Assembly: GCA_022559985.1 (NCBI GenBank)
Contig: JAFJTR010000089.1
Span: 57,726 to 121,725, forward strand
DNA: 64,000 nt
From: Parastagonospora avenae f. sp. tritici 18332-5
Taxonomy: Eukaryota; Ascomycota; Dothideomycetes; Pleosporales; Phaeosphaeriaceae
Direction: 5' to 3'
Shown piece after piece: positions 34,090 to 45,548 of the stretch. Both the position numbers and the translations under genes were made by a program. How positions within the stretch are numbered: the stretch's first letter is position 1; each line of letters begins with the position of its first letter. Below the pieces are notes generated by a model. That model searched no databases, had not been told where the DNA came from, and saw only the letters and a list, made by a program, of their open reading frames with translations.

Positions 34090-35754
34090 TCATACCATTG
34101 AGCCCTGGCTGCCAAATCCAATATCCTCATCCTCCTTAAACACCACCTGTACTTGTTGAATTTTTGAACTGGCCTCTCCTTCCAATGACACCCTCAGTTT
34201 GGCTATATAGCTCCCGAACTCGCCGAAACAAGTCAAGTCCATCGATCGGGTGCATGCGAGAAGGTTTTTTGTTGCCGCTTGAAGAACGTCGTACTGACGT
34301 TTCGTTTTGATGTATATCTTCCTGATGTTGTCTTCCTTTCTTTCTTCATCAGTCGACGAGTTACTGGACGGCACTGGCGAGAGGATTGCGCGATTCTGCA
34401 ACGATGCCGCCTTCGCGTTTAGACTGATGTTCTCGGCGGACAAGCGTGCATTGTCCTTCTGGACTTGCTCGATCTCTTCGGTAAGGCTCTTGTCGCCAGG
34501 TTTGGGCTTCAAGATGTCGTCTAGTACTTCGGTATGTCTTCGGCGCTCTTCCTTGCGCTCTTGTTTCTCTTGATCATGTTGATTTCGCAGCGCTGAAAGC
34601 TCATTCTGCAGCTTCGTATGCTTGACATAGCTGTCCTGCACCTGCTCATCAAGACCACGCGATCTGGCCTTCTCATCCTCGAGGCCTTGAGTAAATCCCA
34701 ACTCCTCCTGCTTGTGCTTTTTCTGCAGCTTTTGCATCTCCAAACTTGCACTGGCCTCCTGTTTTTCCAACTCCTGCTCAAGACGGTGGATTTTCTCATT
34801 CGCGGTTTGTAAATCTCGGAGTAGACATTGGATTTCTTCGACATTTTTACCGGTATCATGGATGGCGTGCGTGGGGCCAGGCTTTGGATCAGATATGATA
34901 TTCGGGGGGTCCGCCTTGGGATGTCCCCAGGGTGGGGCGCGGTCCATGGCTGGAGAGTTTGCAGGAGGCTTACGCCGCTGTTGGAGCTTGAGATGGAGCA
35001 GCATTGTTTTGGGTCGCTCTTTCTTGACGGTTCCGCTCTTTCTGGGTTCTTCACCTGTCTCAGAATCCGAACTGAGCTCAATAATCTCTGGCAGTGAGGC
35101 CTTTTCAGCACCAACCTTGACGCCGATATTCGCTTTTGCTTCTACTTTGGTTACTTTGGACGCGCGCTTCTGCTTGTCTTCGTCCCCGAGCTCAGCCGCT
35201 GATCTTTTTCGTTGACTAGCTACGTCGGACTTGCCCTTGCTCTTAGTTGCATTCCTAGTTGAACATCCCGCCCGTCTCTTACTTACTTTGGGAGCTTTCA
35301 CGGCCATGCTCCTGCCAGTGGACTCACGTCCTATACTATGTGACCTGGGTCGAGAACGTTGCTGTTCTACGGTCGACACATGCGTATGGTGCTGAGAAGG
35401 GGACATTTCTGCCCAGGGACTGGTGAGAGAGCGTGTGAGCGAGCGTGTCTCGTTTGAGTTCGACTCCGCAAGGTTCGATATGCTTCTAATCGAGCCGTGA
35501 CGATACGCTTGACCACGGTCGTGGAGCAGCGCTTCGAAGAGGGGGTCCGGTGGCTCAGCGCTTCGCGTGGGGAGGGGTATCACAAACGGTGCTGGAGAGG
35601 ATTCGAAGGCCGGTCTGAAAGGCGCTGGAGTGAGGGTGCGTTCTGATCGTTGGGGCAACCAAGCCTCTGGCTCTATGGAAGGTGAGCTAACGCGACCCGA
35701 CCAGTCGCTCGTCGAGGAGAAGGTGGACGATTTTCTAGAACACGTGTAAGTCAT
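34090..35754 (-). CDS. Coiled-coil protein with SUMO-interacting-type motif
   Basis: Unspliced minus frame giving 554 residues from the ATG at 35754. The frame is open to 35871 with another ATG, but the 39 extra residues read like untranslated DNA. I do not recognise the family. Residues 150-210 are basic with NLS-like runs (KVSKRR, QRKR, KQKR), so nuclear location is likely. Residues 223-231 (EIIELSSDS) are a classical SUMO-interacting motif: a hydrophobic core followed by Ser and acidic residues. VKKE at 243-246 matches the sumoylation consensus. A long coiled coil spans about 305-480, and a short C-terminal domain (about 500-554) follows. A nuclear scaffold regulated by SUMO is plausible but inferred only from motifs. 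Confidence 0.75.
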   Translation of the reverse strand: MTYTCSRKSSTFSSTSDWSGRVSSPSIEPEAWLPQRSERTLTPAPFRPAFESSPAPFVIPLPTRSAEPPDPLFEALLHDRGQAYRHGSIRSISNLAESNSNETRSLTRSLTSPWAEMSPSQHHTHVSTVEQQRSRPRSHSIGRESTGRSMAVKAPKVSKRRAGCSTRNATKSKGKSDVASQRKRSAAELGDEDKQKRASKVTKVEAKANIGVKVGAEKASLPEIIELSSDSETGEEPRKSGTVKKERPKTMLLHLKLQQRRKPPANSPAMDRAPPWGHPKADPPNIISDPKPGPTHAIHDTGKNVEEIQCLLRDLQTANEKIHRLEQELEKQEASASLEMQKLQKKHKQEELGFTQGLEDEKARSRGLDEQVQDSYVKHTKLQNELSALRNQHDQEKQERKEERRRHTEVLDDILKPKPGDKSLTEEIEQVQKDNARLSAENISLNAKAASLQNRAILSPVPSSNSSTDEERKEDNIRKIYIKTKRQYDVLQAATKNLLACTRSMDLTCFGEFGSYIAKLRVSLEGEASSKIQQVQVVFKEDEDIGFGSQGSMV

Positions 35755-36199
35755 AACGGCAGTATTAAACTTCCTCGCGTCAAGCAACAAGTAGTCCTGC
35801 ATAACATGCAAAAGAGTGAGGTAAAGGAAAGAGAGCAACATACGAATATGGGTCCGATAAGCAATGGCCAACGCACTAAAAACGGCCGCTTGAGAGTGTG
35901 GCCAGGTACTTTAGGGTTCGGCGGTGAGTCAGTTGCGAAAGCAGTCGGCTGTAGACCAAACTGTACGAAGCGGTTGTGCCTTGATATCCGGCCAGACTGA
36001 AGTGCATGAAGGATAGAGCGAAGCACTGCGAAAAGATGAAAATAGGATTGCGGGATGTTGCTTCAAAGCCCTCAAAGAGATTACCACCTGGGCAGAGGTT
36101 GGAAAGAGGTGAAGTTGGCGACAACGATAAAAGCGTTATCAAGGAGGCTCAGAGTAAGAGAAGCAATCTACAGCAAAGAGCGTGGCCACCGCAATTAAA

Positions 36200-36275
36200 G
36201 CCTGGCGATACTGCGTATAGATTCAGGCTATGCGATGAGTCTCTGCTTGCTACACCCTGGTCGCTGTCTGTCGTA
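36200..36275 (+). repeat. Degenerate interspersed repeat, copy C
   Basis: The best preserved of the three copies. It shares TATAGATTCAGGCTATG, CACCCTGGTCGCT and TGTCGTA with copy A (3842-3915), and CCTGGCGATAC with copy B (7808-7845). It lies in the 790-bp gap upstream of the coiled-coil gene; the rest of that gap (35755-36544) shows nothing recognisable. Confidence 0.45.
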
Positions 36276-36544
36276 ATTCTCAAGAAGTATTACGTTGTAT
36301 ATGCGAAACCATCATTTGACGGCACCATGTCGGCTGCCAGTAAATTAACTTCGATTGAAAAACGTCCAACGCCAGTCCTGGTCTGATGTTTACCCTATGC
36401 GATCGTCAAGCTATGCCATCGCAGCACTCTCTGCACGCCAAACCCCAAGGTATATACCAATAATACATCGCGTCGTGACGGAACCCTAGAAGGAAGAAGA
36501 AAAATAAACACACCAAGTCCTAAACCCTTTACAACACCTGCGTA

Positions 36545-39500
36545 CTAATACATGTCAGATGACTCTTCACGCTCCTGTCGCATGCTGGGAGCTACGCTTT
36601 GTCTCCCACTTCTACCGCTACGACTTCCGGCAGCCGATGCACTTCTGATTATACTTTCCCCGTCCTCGCCTTTCAGCTCTCGCTCTTTCTCGAGCATGGC
36701 TCGTAGATCAGCATTTTCTTCGACTTTCTGCTCCAGCCGCTTCCTCGCACCACTGCGATCGAGGAGTCTGGCTTCCCGTTCGGCTTTCAATCGACGCTCC
36801 AGCTCCTTGAGACGATGTATCCATTTCTGCTCACTAGGTTGAAGCGGTCCTGCTGCAGGGTATGGGTGCCCCGGTGGCTGATTTTGCAGCTGCTCAACGA
36901 CGGAAGCAGATTGCGCGCGGAGAAGGGTTTGTGCCATGCTAGCTCGTTTTGTTGACGTCGGCGAGCCATTGCGGGAGGGCGAACGACTGACGATGACTTC
37001 ATTCCCGGATTGCGTAGTTGTGGTGATGGCACGAAGGGTCTGGACTTCTGTGCGCAGATTCTTATTCTCCGTCCGAAGCTTTGTTACTTCTGTGGAGTTG
37101 ACATCTACAAGGCCGCCACGGACAGTGCTCGGTCGACCGATGGACATGGATTGTCTTTGTGCCTGGACTACCCTTTCGAGCTGATCCAATCGTTTGACAC
37201 GAACATCTAGAGTGTGCTCCAAAGTTTGGTAATCCCGGATCAGATCCTTCTCCATTGCTCGTATCCGGATCTTAAAGCCTCCAATGATGCCCTCGACGGT
37301 CTTGACAGCCAGAATTATGTTCTTGTTGAAGCCCTGAATGTTCTTTGATATGAGCTCCATGGATGTAAGCTCCCCGTTGACAAGAGCGTTGTTGCGACAC
37401 CATTCGGCACCACACAGTGTAGAAAGGCGGTTCCACAACGCGTAGAGTAAGTTATTGCGCTCGAGCAACTGCTCCTTGTACTGCCTCTCAAGACCGTGAA
37501 GCCTTTGGCGGTCTTGGCTGCGAAGTGTTTCGAGCTCGAGCACCCTCGTTTCGTGCTGCTGTACGGTCTTGCTGACTGACTGGTGACCCCGCTTCGCTGT
37601 CTCATAATTGTTCTGCTCTTGACGTCGGGCTTGGCGCTCGCGTTCAAGTAGCTCGGCGAGTCGACGGCTCTCGAGCCCTGTGTTCTCCAATAGTGTATCA
37701 CGGTTGCGAAGCAAGCGGTCCTTTTCTGTGAGGTCGTTCTTGGTGATCTCAAGCTCCTGCGTGATAGTCTCGAGGTCACGTTGCAACTTGGAAATATCCT
37801 TGGTGACATGTTAGAATTCAGCTTCTTAGCGGTTGTGTCCTTACGTACTTTGAAAAGACTGGATCTCGACCCGTTGGGGTTGCCGAGAGAGTCACGAAGG
37901 CCTTGCTCGAGCTCCTCAAGCCGCTGTTTCCAGGTTGAAGCCTCTACTTCCTTGCTGGAAAGATTCTTCCGTAACCTCCTGGCGTCTTCCTTGAGCTTGG
38001 ACAGCTGTGCATTGAGCTCGTTAATAATCTTTTCTGCTTCCTGCTTCCCTTGATTCTCCAGGACGTCACGCTGCTGACGTTCCCCAGCAAATCGCTCTTC
38101 GAGGTCCCGCAGGCGTTCCTTGCCATCTTGTATGGTGATTTGAGCATTATTGTACGCAGACTCCAGCTCGCCAATCTTGATCTTGTCACCCTCTTGTTCC
38201 TCGCGCAGGAAATCAATCTCCCCTTGGCAAGTTTCCAATTGAACCTCAAGTCTTTCTGTCTTTGATCTCTCATCGTTGAGAAGCTTGTCTTGTCTGCCCA
38301 ATTCATGATTGGCATCAGAAAGCTCGCTCTCCAGAGTGTGTATCTTCCGCAGACTAGCATCTCGGTCATCCTCAAGATTCAACAGACTCTCGCTGACGTT
38401 CTTCATCTCTTGTTGCAGTGCATTGAAGTCCTCCGTTGTGTTCTCGAGCTCAATTATAAGTCGCTCGCGTTCTTGCTGTCTCTGGTCAAGTTCGTTTTCG
38501 AGTCGCTGAACCGTGTCGAGTGCCTCCTGTCTGAGTTCCTCGCACTCCTGCTCCTTGTCCTGCAACATCTCCAAAGCCTCATCTCTTTCGTTCGAAAGTG
38601 CTTGTAGATCCTCGGTGGAAGCGTCAATTTCTTTCTCAAGCTCTGTAACTTTGTTCTCCGCGGTTTCCAGCATGTCCAAGTGTCCATTAAGTTGATCGTC
38701 GAGTTCCTTGTAAGACAGTTTCATTTGGGACAGTTCATCCCTTAGTGTGGCATACTTGCTTTCGAGATCTTCTCGTTCTGGGTCACTGATCTGGGTAACA
38801 CGGGTGCCACCGCTCGCCCTAGATACAGACCGCATGTGATTGCGCGATATCGATCGTTCGAGGATACTGTCACCGGCGACCGAACCAGCATCTCCACGAC
38901 GGATGGTCAATTTCAAGCCTTCGTTCTCTTCCCGCAGGCGCAGGTTTTCGCGATTTCTCGAGGTTAGCATAGAAACTTGAGCATGGAGGTCGCGCTGCAG
39001 TTTGTCATTATCGCTCTGCAACTGATCGACCAAGGTTCCGCTTGTACCACCGATAGACAGTGGAGCGGCCTGCTCATTATTGCCCTCAGAGCCTGACTGC
39101 GATCGAGATGTAAATGACTGGTGGATTCGCCGAGTGCTGTTGTAGATTTTGTTGATGTGGTGGTTCGTCGCAGGTTGTTGCTGTAGTTGTGCGTTCTGCG
39201 TCTTCAGTCGCTGCACTTCAGCTCGAAGGTTTTCACTCTCAATCTCAGCTTGCTGGCATCGGGTCTCGACCTGTTCACGTCGAGCGCGTTCCTCTTCAAT
39301 GTCCTCTCTTAGCATAGCCTCATCGCGGCTGGCAGATTCTCCTGAAGGACTCTTGTCCCTCATGGTTTTTATGTAGTCTGCCATTCGCCGGCTGTCAGCC
39401 TCTTTCTGAAGAGCTTCCTGCTTCCACTGCTCGACAACGGTCTCCGTGCTCTCTAAACGCTCGCGAAGGAATTCAATCTCCTCTTCAAGCTCAGCCTGTC

Positions 39501-41277
39501 GTTCCGAGCCATCGCTCTTGCCATCATCAGAGCCACTGCCGATCTCTCTTGTTGGCACCAGCCCTTCCTCATGCGCTTTCAGTCTGCGCTCAAGATCTCG
39601 CAGCTTTTTCCGCAATGACTGGGTCTCTTTCTTTTCGGTGGCAAGGTCGGTCTGTAGCTGGACGTTCTTGGATATCATGTCCTTAACGCCCTCGTCAGAT
39701 CGATTCTGTAGAGCCTGGTCAAGGAAGTGGATCTTGAGTTTCAAGTCGAAATTCTCTTTGCTGAGCTTGTCGATTTTACTGTTTTGCTCCTTGAGAGTCA
39801 GATTGTGTTTACTCCGCGTAAAAGGAGTAGCCATGTGTCGCTTATCCGGTGATCGCGAATGCTTTGCACGGAACTCGCGAGCGATAGTATCAGGCACCTG
39901 GATATCCTGTACGTGCCTAGCGATGACAGTGTCAGTTGGAGCAGAAGCTTGCACGCTTGGGGCACGTGGCGTCTCCGGAGGAGTCCCAACACCGGGATGT
40001 TCTTCATCAAGTCGGCCCAGACTTGCATCCGGGTGGAGCAGGCCAGAGAGCGAGTTGTTACTAAAGCTTCGATGTTTTTCCCAAGGGTTGGTGTCGCTAT
40101 ACCCAGACATTGACGATGCGATACTGCCGAGACTGGGCAGCCTTGAAAGACCTAGGCTGCTCCTATGTGGCACTGATCGAGGCACTGCGCCGCCTGTCTG
40201 CAATGCGTAGTCTGCGCCGAGACTGGCTGTACTAGCGCCATCGCCAGACGCATCTGAACGATTCGTGAAGGAGGATACTGATGAGCGTTGGCTTGAATGG
40301 CGGTTCTGCAGGAAGCTCGGTCGCTTTTTTGAGCTTGGTGACGTTAGGGACGCGGACGCTGGGTGAGGAACGGCGAGGCTCTCCATGCTGAGGTCATGAT
40401 CTGAGGTGAGAAGCGACGATCCTTCTTCGAGCTGAGTAAAGTCCGGGGCCTTCACGGTCGAGGCGCTCGACGTCGGACGCAGGGCATGGTCCACTTCCTT
40501 TATCTCAGCGCCTCCAAAGACTTGCGCGTCGCTTGAACCGTCTGGTCCTGACTCCTCGCCGTCAGCAGAGCCTCCCACGGTTGTCCGCGACTGATTGCGC
40601 AGTGCAGCATCCGCAGAGGGTGAGGACGGCGCAGCCTCTGATGTTGAAGCAGCAGCGTCCGGCGAGTCCTCTTCGCCAAAGTCCAACCGCCGAGCTGCGG
40701 GCGTCTTGTATGCGTCCGCTGGCGTAGGGGGTTCGTCGGACAGGATCGAGGAGTCGGGTTCATGGGTGGGCTTGGTCGGCGTGTTTCCGCTCCGCACCTC
40801 GAGCTTCTTGGGCTTCTTCTTCGGCTTGGTCATCTCTTCCAGATTGGCCATGACCCTTTGCAGGTCGGCGTCGGATTGTGCCTCCTGTGGCTGTGGGCGC
40901 GCGGTTCCTGGTGAGCCGCCGAACAGGTAGGTGTCGTCCGCTCCAGACGCGCCCTGTGCTGCGTCGGCCTGCGCAGGCGCTTCGGGCAGGAAGCTCGATT
41001 CGAGGTCCATGAGCTGGCGGTTCATTTCGTGGTCCATGAGCACACTGCCGTCGGGATGCGTATTGCCCTCGTTGAAGTCTTGCTGCAAGAAACTGTCTTC
41101 GCCGTCCGTAGGCAGGGGCGGCAGATCCGAGTCGGGCGCATTGGAGCTCTTGACATGGTCGGCTTCTGAGACGCTATGCGCCATGTCGTCCGAGGGTCCA
41201 TGTGCTGGTGACGGTGAAGAGGGTGAGTAGCTAGGAAAGTCGTCGGTCGAGGTCGCTGGCGCACTGGAGGCGGCCAT
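36545..41277 (-). CDS. apsB: ApsB/Mto1-type gamma-tubulin complex tether at MTOCs
   Basis: Recruits gamma-tubulin complexes to spindle-pole-body and septal microtubule-organising centres; in Aspergillus, loss gives anucleate primary sterigmata. Two exons (37849..41277 and 36545..37798), joined in phase across a 50-nt intron, encode 1560 residues. Residues 1 to about 490 are Ser/Pro/Asp-rich and probably disordered. A centrosomin-type motif 1 (Cnn_1N) spans about 492-560 (TLKEQNSKIDKLSKENFD, then LKLKIHFLDQAL), the gamma-tubulin-complex binding segment. Coiled coil follows for about 800 residues. Near the C-terminus, residues 1467-1520 (from QKWIHRLKELERRLKAE through RLLDRSGARKRLE) match the Mto2-binding region of Mto1. 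Both end motifs together point to ApsB/Mto1 rather than pericentrin-type Pcp1. Confidence 0.92.
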
Positions 41278-41894
41278 TTGAGCGATTGCGCACGTTGCGT
41301 AGGAGTAAGTCGCGTCGATTTGAAGTGGTTCGTGAGGTTGTCAGCATAGTGATTCGGGTCGAGTGCCGAGATGCAGCGTCGGCAAAAGCATGAGGTCCGC
41401 TCTCTCTGCTCTGTTGTTCGTCGCGCTAGCGACGTGTTTACTGAGTTGGGCCCGAGCTTGCCTTAGGCGCGACTGCTGCAACGGCGTGAACGTTCCCTAG
41501 CCGCGAACGCCACACTTTCTACACATCCCAAGCACGTCATGATTTACTCTTGTTGTTGCTCAATATTGCAGACTTTGGTGCGAATTCATCATACGCACCA
41601 TACTTGGTATATTCCATATGTCTAACCATGCATAAACCGCGCTGCTCCTCCGCAGCACCCATTTGCGATACTCATGGCCAAGCTACTCGCGCCAACGCTT
41701 GAAAACCCGCGTCATTGACTGTGGAATAGCCATATCCTTTCCCGCTAACGTTCGCACATCACACCCCTGTCACAATTGGACTGCCGCTGCCACATACCTG
41801 CGGGTATTCATGTCAATGTTATAATTCTCCAGGGTTCGGTCGTCGCCAGTTCCGTGTCATAGTCTTCTTCCGTCTTTGCTCGCAAATCGACATC
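41278..41894. other. Intergenic region, no gene seen
   Basis: 617 bp between the start of apsB and the stop of RPA34. No coding frame or repeat is recognisable; it should contain the apsB promoter and the RPA34 3' end. Confidence 0.5.
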
Positions 41895-43330
41895 TCAAGA
41901 TTTCGATGCCACCGAAGCTTGGACACGCTTTTTCTCCTTCTTTGCTCTCCGCTCCTCCTTACGCTGGACATCCTCGGCAGTTCGAGGCTTCTTTGGTTTC
42001 TTCGATGGCGGTTCTATCCTGCTGTCTCCGTTCAGCTCGGTGTGCTTCCGCTTCTGCTTTCGCGATGGCAGATTGAGCTCGTTGGGCATACCAAGCCCCG
42101 CCGTCTCTTGTGCTATGTCTCCTTCGCTGTCTGAATCCCCCAGCGTACCTGTATCTCCGCTACCGAAACCGGTAGGAAGAAAGCGCATTTTCAGGCCTTT
42201 CAGCTGTGGTCGAGGTGCGCGGATTGTGGATCGTGTGATCGAAGCTGCCGCTTCTGAGCCAGTATTCTGGTCAGCTTGGAGAGAGGTCAGCTTGGGAAGC
42301 TGGACCGCAGCCTGGAGACGGATATTTTGCGATATTGGCTTGCTAACTGCTACATGTCAACGATGAGGCTCGACTCCTGCCGTCGCACGTCTTACCAGCT
42401 TTGTATCCGTTCTTGTGAGGAACCATGACTTCGCAGCTAACATGCTCTCTCTCTTCTGATGTTGAGAAGCCGTAGCTCATGCCCTTGTGCTGCAAAACAG
42501 CTCCACCGTTCATGGCATTGTCCATAGCTATCTCCTTCAGATCATTCAACGACACGCCGACAGGTGCTGTGATGTGCCATATTTGCTTGCCCTCGAGGTT
42601 CTTGAAGATGCGCGCCGACTTGGATATGGTCTTGTCGTTGCAGATCACAGCAGTAAAGCCTTTGGGTGGTACGAACGCCTGTGCCGGGCGGAACTCTACG
42701 ACGTGGGGCTGCGTTTGCGATGGTCGCGCTTGCCTGCAGGAAGTCAGTAGGCACATTTCACGAACACGGATGCATCACATACGCTTGCGCAGGCTGAGAT
42801 GCTACATTTGCGACAGATTCGTCGCTAGAAGAATCGTCGCTGCTGCCACTGTCGCTTCCGCTTGCGCTTGCGTCTTCCTCCGCAAGCTTCGTCTGTATGT
42901 CTCGCGTCGGTACATCGTCGTCGTCCGTCTGTTCTGAGGTCGAAAGCTCGTCCGCTTGCGCTTGGGTCACGACTGTCGTCGGCGCAGACTTTTTGGGCGC
43001 AGGCTTCGCTTTTGGCTGAGATTTTGGTGCCGCAGCGTCCTTTTTGCTGGGCTTCTCCTTCGACTTGGCCGCTCCATTTGGTCGGTGTACGGCGATGGTC
43101 GTCTTCGTCTTCGGCTTGGGTGCCGTCTCGGCTGGGGAGTCGTCGTCGCTGCCAATGAATTCCTGGCTCAATTGCACCTTCGAGGGCGTGTCTTTGGTTT
43201 TTGGCTTCGGCTTAGAGCCGGGAACGGGCACATATGTTCTCTTCATGTCCTTCATCGTGTACACTGGGCCATGTCCAATGCGCGCGGAAGGTCGCCTGGA
43301 AGCTGGCGCAACTTTTTTGTCGGCGCGCAT
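41895..43330 (-). CDS. RPA34: RNA polymerase I subunit RPA34 (A34.5)
   Basis: Subunit of the A49-A34.5 heterodimer, which helps RNA polymerase I start and elongate rRNA transcription in the nucleolus. Three exons (42783..43330, 42396..42733, 41895..42346) encode 445 residues. Residues about 1-185 are Lys/Pro/Ser/Asp-rich. The RPA34.5 domain covers about 195-300, with GFTAVICNDKTISKSARIF, then LEGKQIWHITAPVGVSL and GGAVLQHKGMSYGF; in yeast this part pairs with A49 as a triple barrel. The C-terminal tail is strongly basic (RKQKRKH, KKPKKPR, RRAKKEKKR), as in the yeast protein. Its ATG is 114 bp from that of GRC3 on the other strand, so both share one short promoter. Confidence 0.88.
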
Positions 43331-43444
43331 GGATCTTCCCCCGCGCCTGCATTAGCCGCACGCGCTAGAGCTGCGCTAAGCATGTTCGATCTTTCAGCAT
43401 GGAGCAATGCACATGAGTGTGCTTCTGGAGAAGAACAATATAAC
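43331..43444. promoter_or_regulatory. Bidirectional promoter of RPA34 and GRC3
   Basis: Only 114 bp lie between the two start codons, including both 5' UTRs, so initiation signals must overlap or be shared. The side next to RPA34 is GC-rich and the side next to GRC3 is more A-rich. I see no clear TATA box. Shared control is inferred from geometry and from the related roles of the two products. Confidence 0.75.
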
Positions 43445-45548
43445 ATGCCAGGAAAGAGACGGCGAACAGAGGACGTTGCTGCGGCTCCTCCTTTAGCAGG
43501 TACGTCTATGAATTCTCTACATTCATCCATGGTCTAATTGCGTCCAGGCGCCCCTGCTTCCAATGGAAAGCCTTTGAGTGCCATCGCAGCAGCTAGACTG
43601 CGAGCAGAAGCAGCTGTAACAAGTCCCCCTGTTCCACACGCTGTACCCGAGCTGGGTTCCGTGCCAGAGCCTGTGACCTCCCTGCCACAGAGTCCAATCA
43701 TTGAGCATGAAGAGTTGGAACAGGAAGATGAACCTTTGCCGCTGCAGCAGAACGTGAAGCTATGCACTTGGCGAAATGATCCCCAAAACATTTTATCTGA
43801 CACGCCCAAGGAGCTGACTGTCAAGCTGAGCAAACATACGACCATTTCACTTGTTGGCTGCTTCCAGTTCAGGGTCCTGAGAGGCGCTATTCATGTCAAC
43901 GGTGCCAATATTGGAGCCGTGTCCCGCGATGGGCAGCAAGACCAGATATATACTGCACATGTGCCAGCGACACACCCCATCTCCAAGTTCAGAGGCCTGG
44001 ATGGAATGAATCACCTGCAGTTCTTGCACTGCGACAACTCTACGCCGCTTGCAGATATCGCTTCACTGTTTTCCGACATCTGGAACATGCCCACAGGATT
44101 CAGAGGCTCGCGTTCTTTCCGTGTCGTAGGTCATCTCCATTTCCGCCAGCAGTTTGAAGTGTCTGCCGATATGACCCATGCATCATTAACACCATCACTA
44201 GATGACTGACTCGGATGCCGATCCGCTCGCTCGACCTCTTATTTCCGAATCATGTCCCGAAGACTGGCTCCGCGCTGTCGAGGACTGTGCTACTGATCCC
44301 TCCGTTGTTGTTGCTGTTGGTGCTCCTACTAGTGGGAAGTCTACCTTTGTTCGGCGACTGCTGAACCGATATCTCACAGGCCAGGGCAAGGCAGCTCGAT
44401 CATTACCAGCTGTGTGCTATCTAGACCTTGATCCTTCGAGACCAGAGTACACACCACACGGCCAGATATCCCTAGTTGTGGTGAGATCACTGAATCTTGG
44501 ACCAAGCTTCATGCATCCTACTACGCCGCTCTCCCAATCAGGATCTGTCATCAACGAGACTATTCGCTCTCACTGCGTCCCCTCTAATCTTGCAAATTAC
44601 CACGACTATTTTCGCGCGTGTGCAGAGGACCTCTTTCTCGCTTACAGCGCACTCCGGTCTCGAGATCCGCTGCTTCCTTTGATCGTCAACACCGCCGGCT
44701 CATTATATATGTCTGACTTCAGTCTTCTCACGACATTACTTGCGCGATTCAAGCCGCATCACGCAGTCCATCTAGGTGATACGCGTGCCATTGACGTCGA
44801 ACAGGCGACGAAGCTGCACTCTTTACAGACTATTGTATCGCAATATCGTGGCACTGTGCACGAAGTTACTGCGTACATTCCGGCTCCACGCTCCATGAAG
44901 ACCGAATCCGAACTGAGAGCCATGCACATGCAATCGTACTTTCACCTCACAAAAGCGAAGTCGGACGAGCCAACATGGAACTCTACCAGCATGTCAGAGC
45001 TAGTGCCATGGGAATTCTGCTTTGATAATACGGACAAGCGAATGCAGGACTTCGTTGGGTTCGCCACCTACTCTGAGCCTGTGGATTTTGCATCATTGCT
45101 CCCTTCTCTGAACGGCTCGATCGTGCAGATCGTGGAGTCGGCTTCATCTGCTATACCGACGCCATACACGGCCTTGTCTCGGACGAAGCGTTACCGAATA
45201 CCGCACTTCGATAAGTCTGACCGCACGGGTATGGTGGAACTTTTAGACCCCAGGACGTCCAAAATGGTGTGCACTGCTTTGGTGCGAGGGTTCGATCTGG
45301 AAAGGAGAACGGTACAGGTATTAGTTCCGGTGTCGCATGAATCTCTGTTGTACAACTTGTCGCCTGAGCGTACGGTCTTGGTTAGTGGGTGCTGCGACCC
45401 TCCCGAGTGGGCTTACTTGGAGGACGTATATTCTGCGAAGCGAGTATCAGGTAGCACCGTATTTGCGCCTTGGGTCGAAGATGCAGCTCGTGTGGAACAA
45501 ATGGGGTACTTGAGCACCGTCCGGCGGGTTCGCAAATTCCAAACTTAA
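43445..45548 (+). CDS. GRC3: Polynucleotide 5'-hydroxyl kinase GRC3/NOL9
   Basis: RNA 5'-kinase that, with the Las1 nuclease, processes the ITS2 spacer of pre-rRNA; also linked to Pol I termination. Three exons (43445..43499, 43548..44125, 44202..45548) encode 659 residues. The N-terminus is basic (MPGKRRR). An N-terminal beta-rich domain (about 75-200) comes before the Clp1-type kinase domain. The Walker A loop GAPTSGKST starts at residue 251. CYLDLDPSRPEYTPHG follows, the DLDxxRPEY-type motif of the Grc3/Clp1 family, then NTAGSLYMSDFSLL. The second intron has a GTAGGT donor; unspliced reading ends at a TGA next to the exon 3 start, so splicing is required. Length and motif order match fungal Grc3. 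Confidence 0.93.

Noticed and set aside
39446..40210. 254-codon Ser/Arg-rich plus-strand frame
   Set aside because: Antisense shadow of the apsB coiled coil; its composition is explained by reversed Glu/Leu codons.
42956..43537. 193-codon plus-strand frame overlapping RPA34 and GRC3 starts
   Set aside because: Shadow of the Lys/Pro-rich N-terminus of RPA34; it would also cover the shared promoter.
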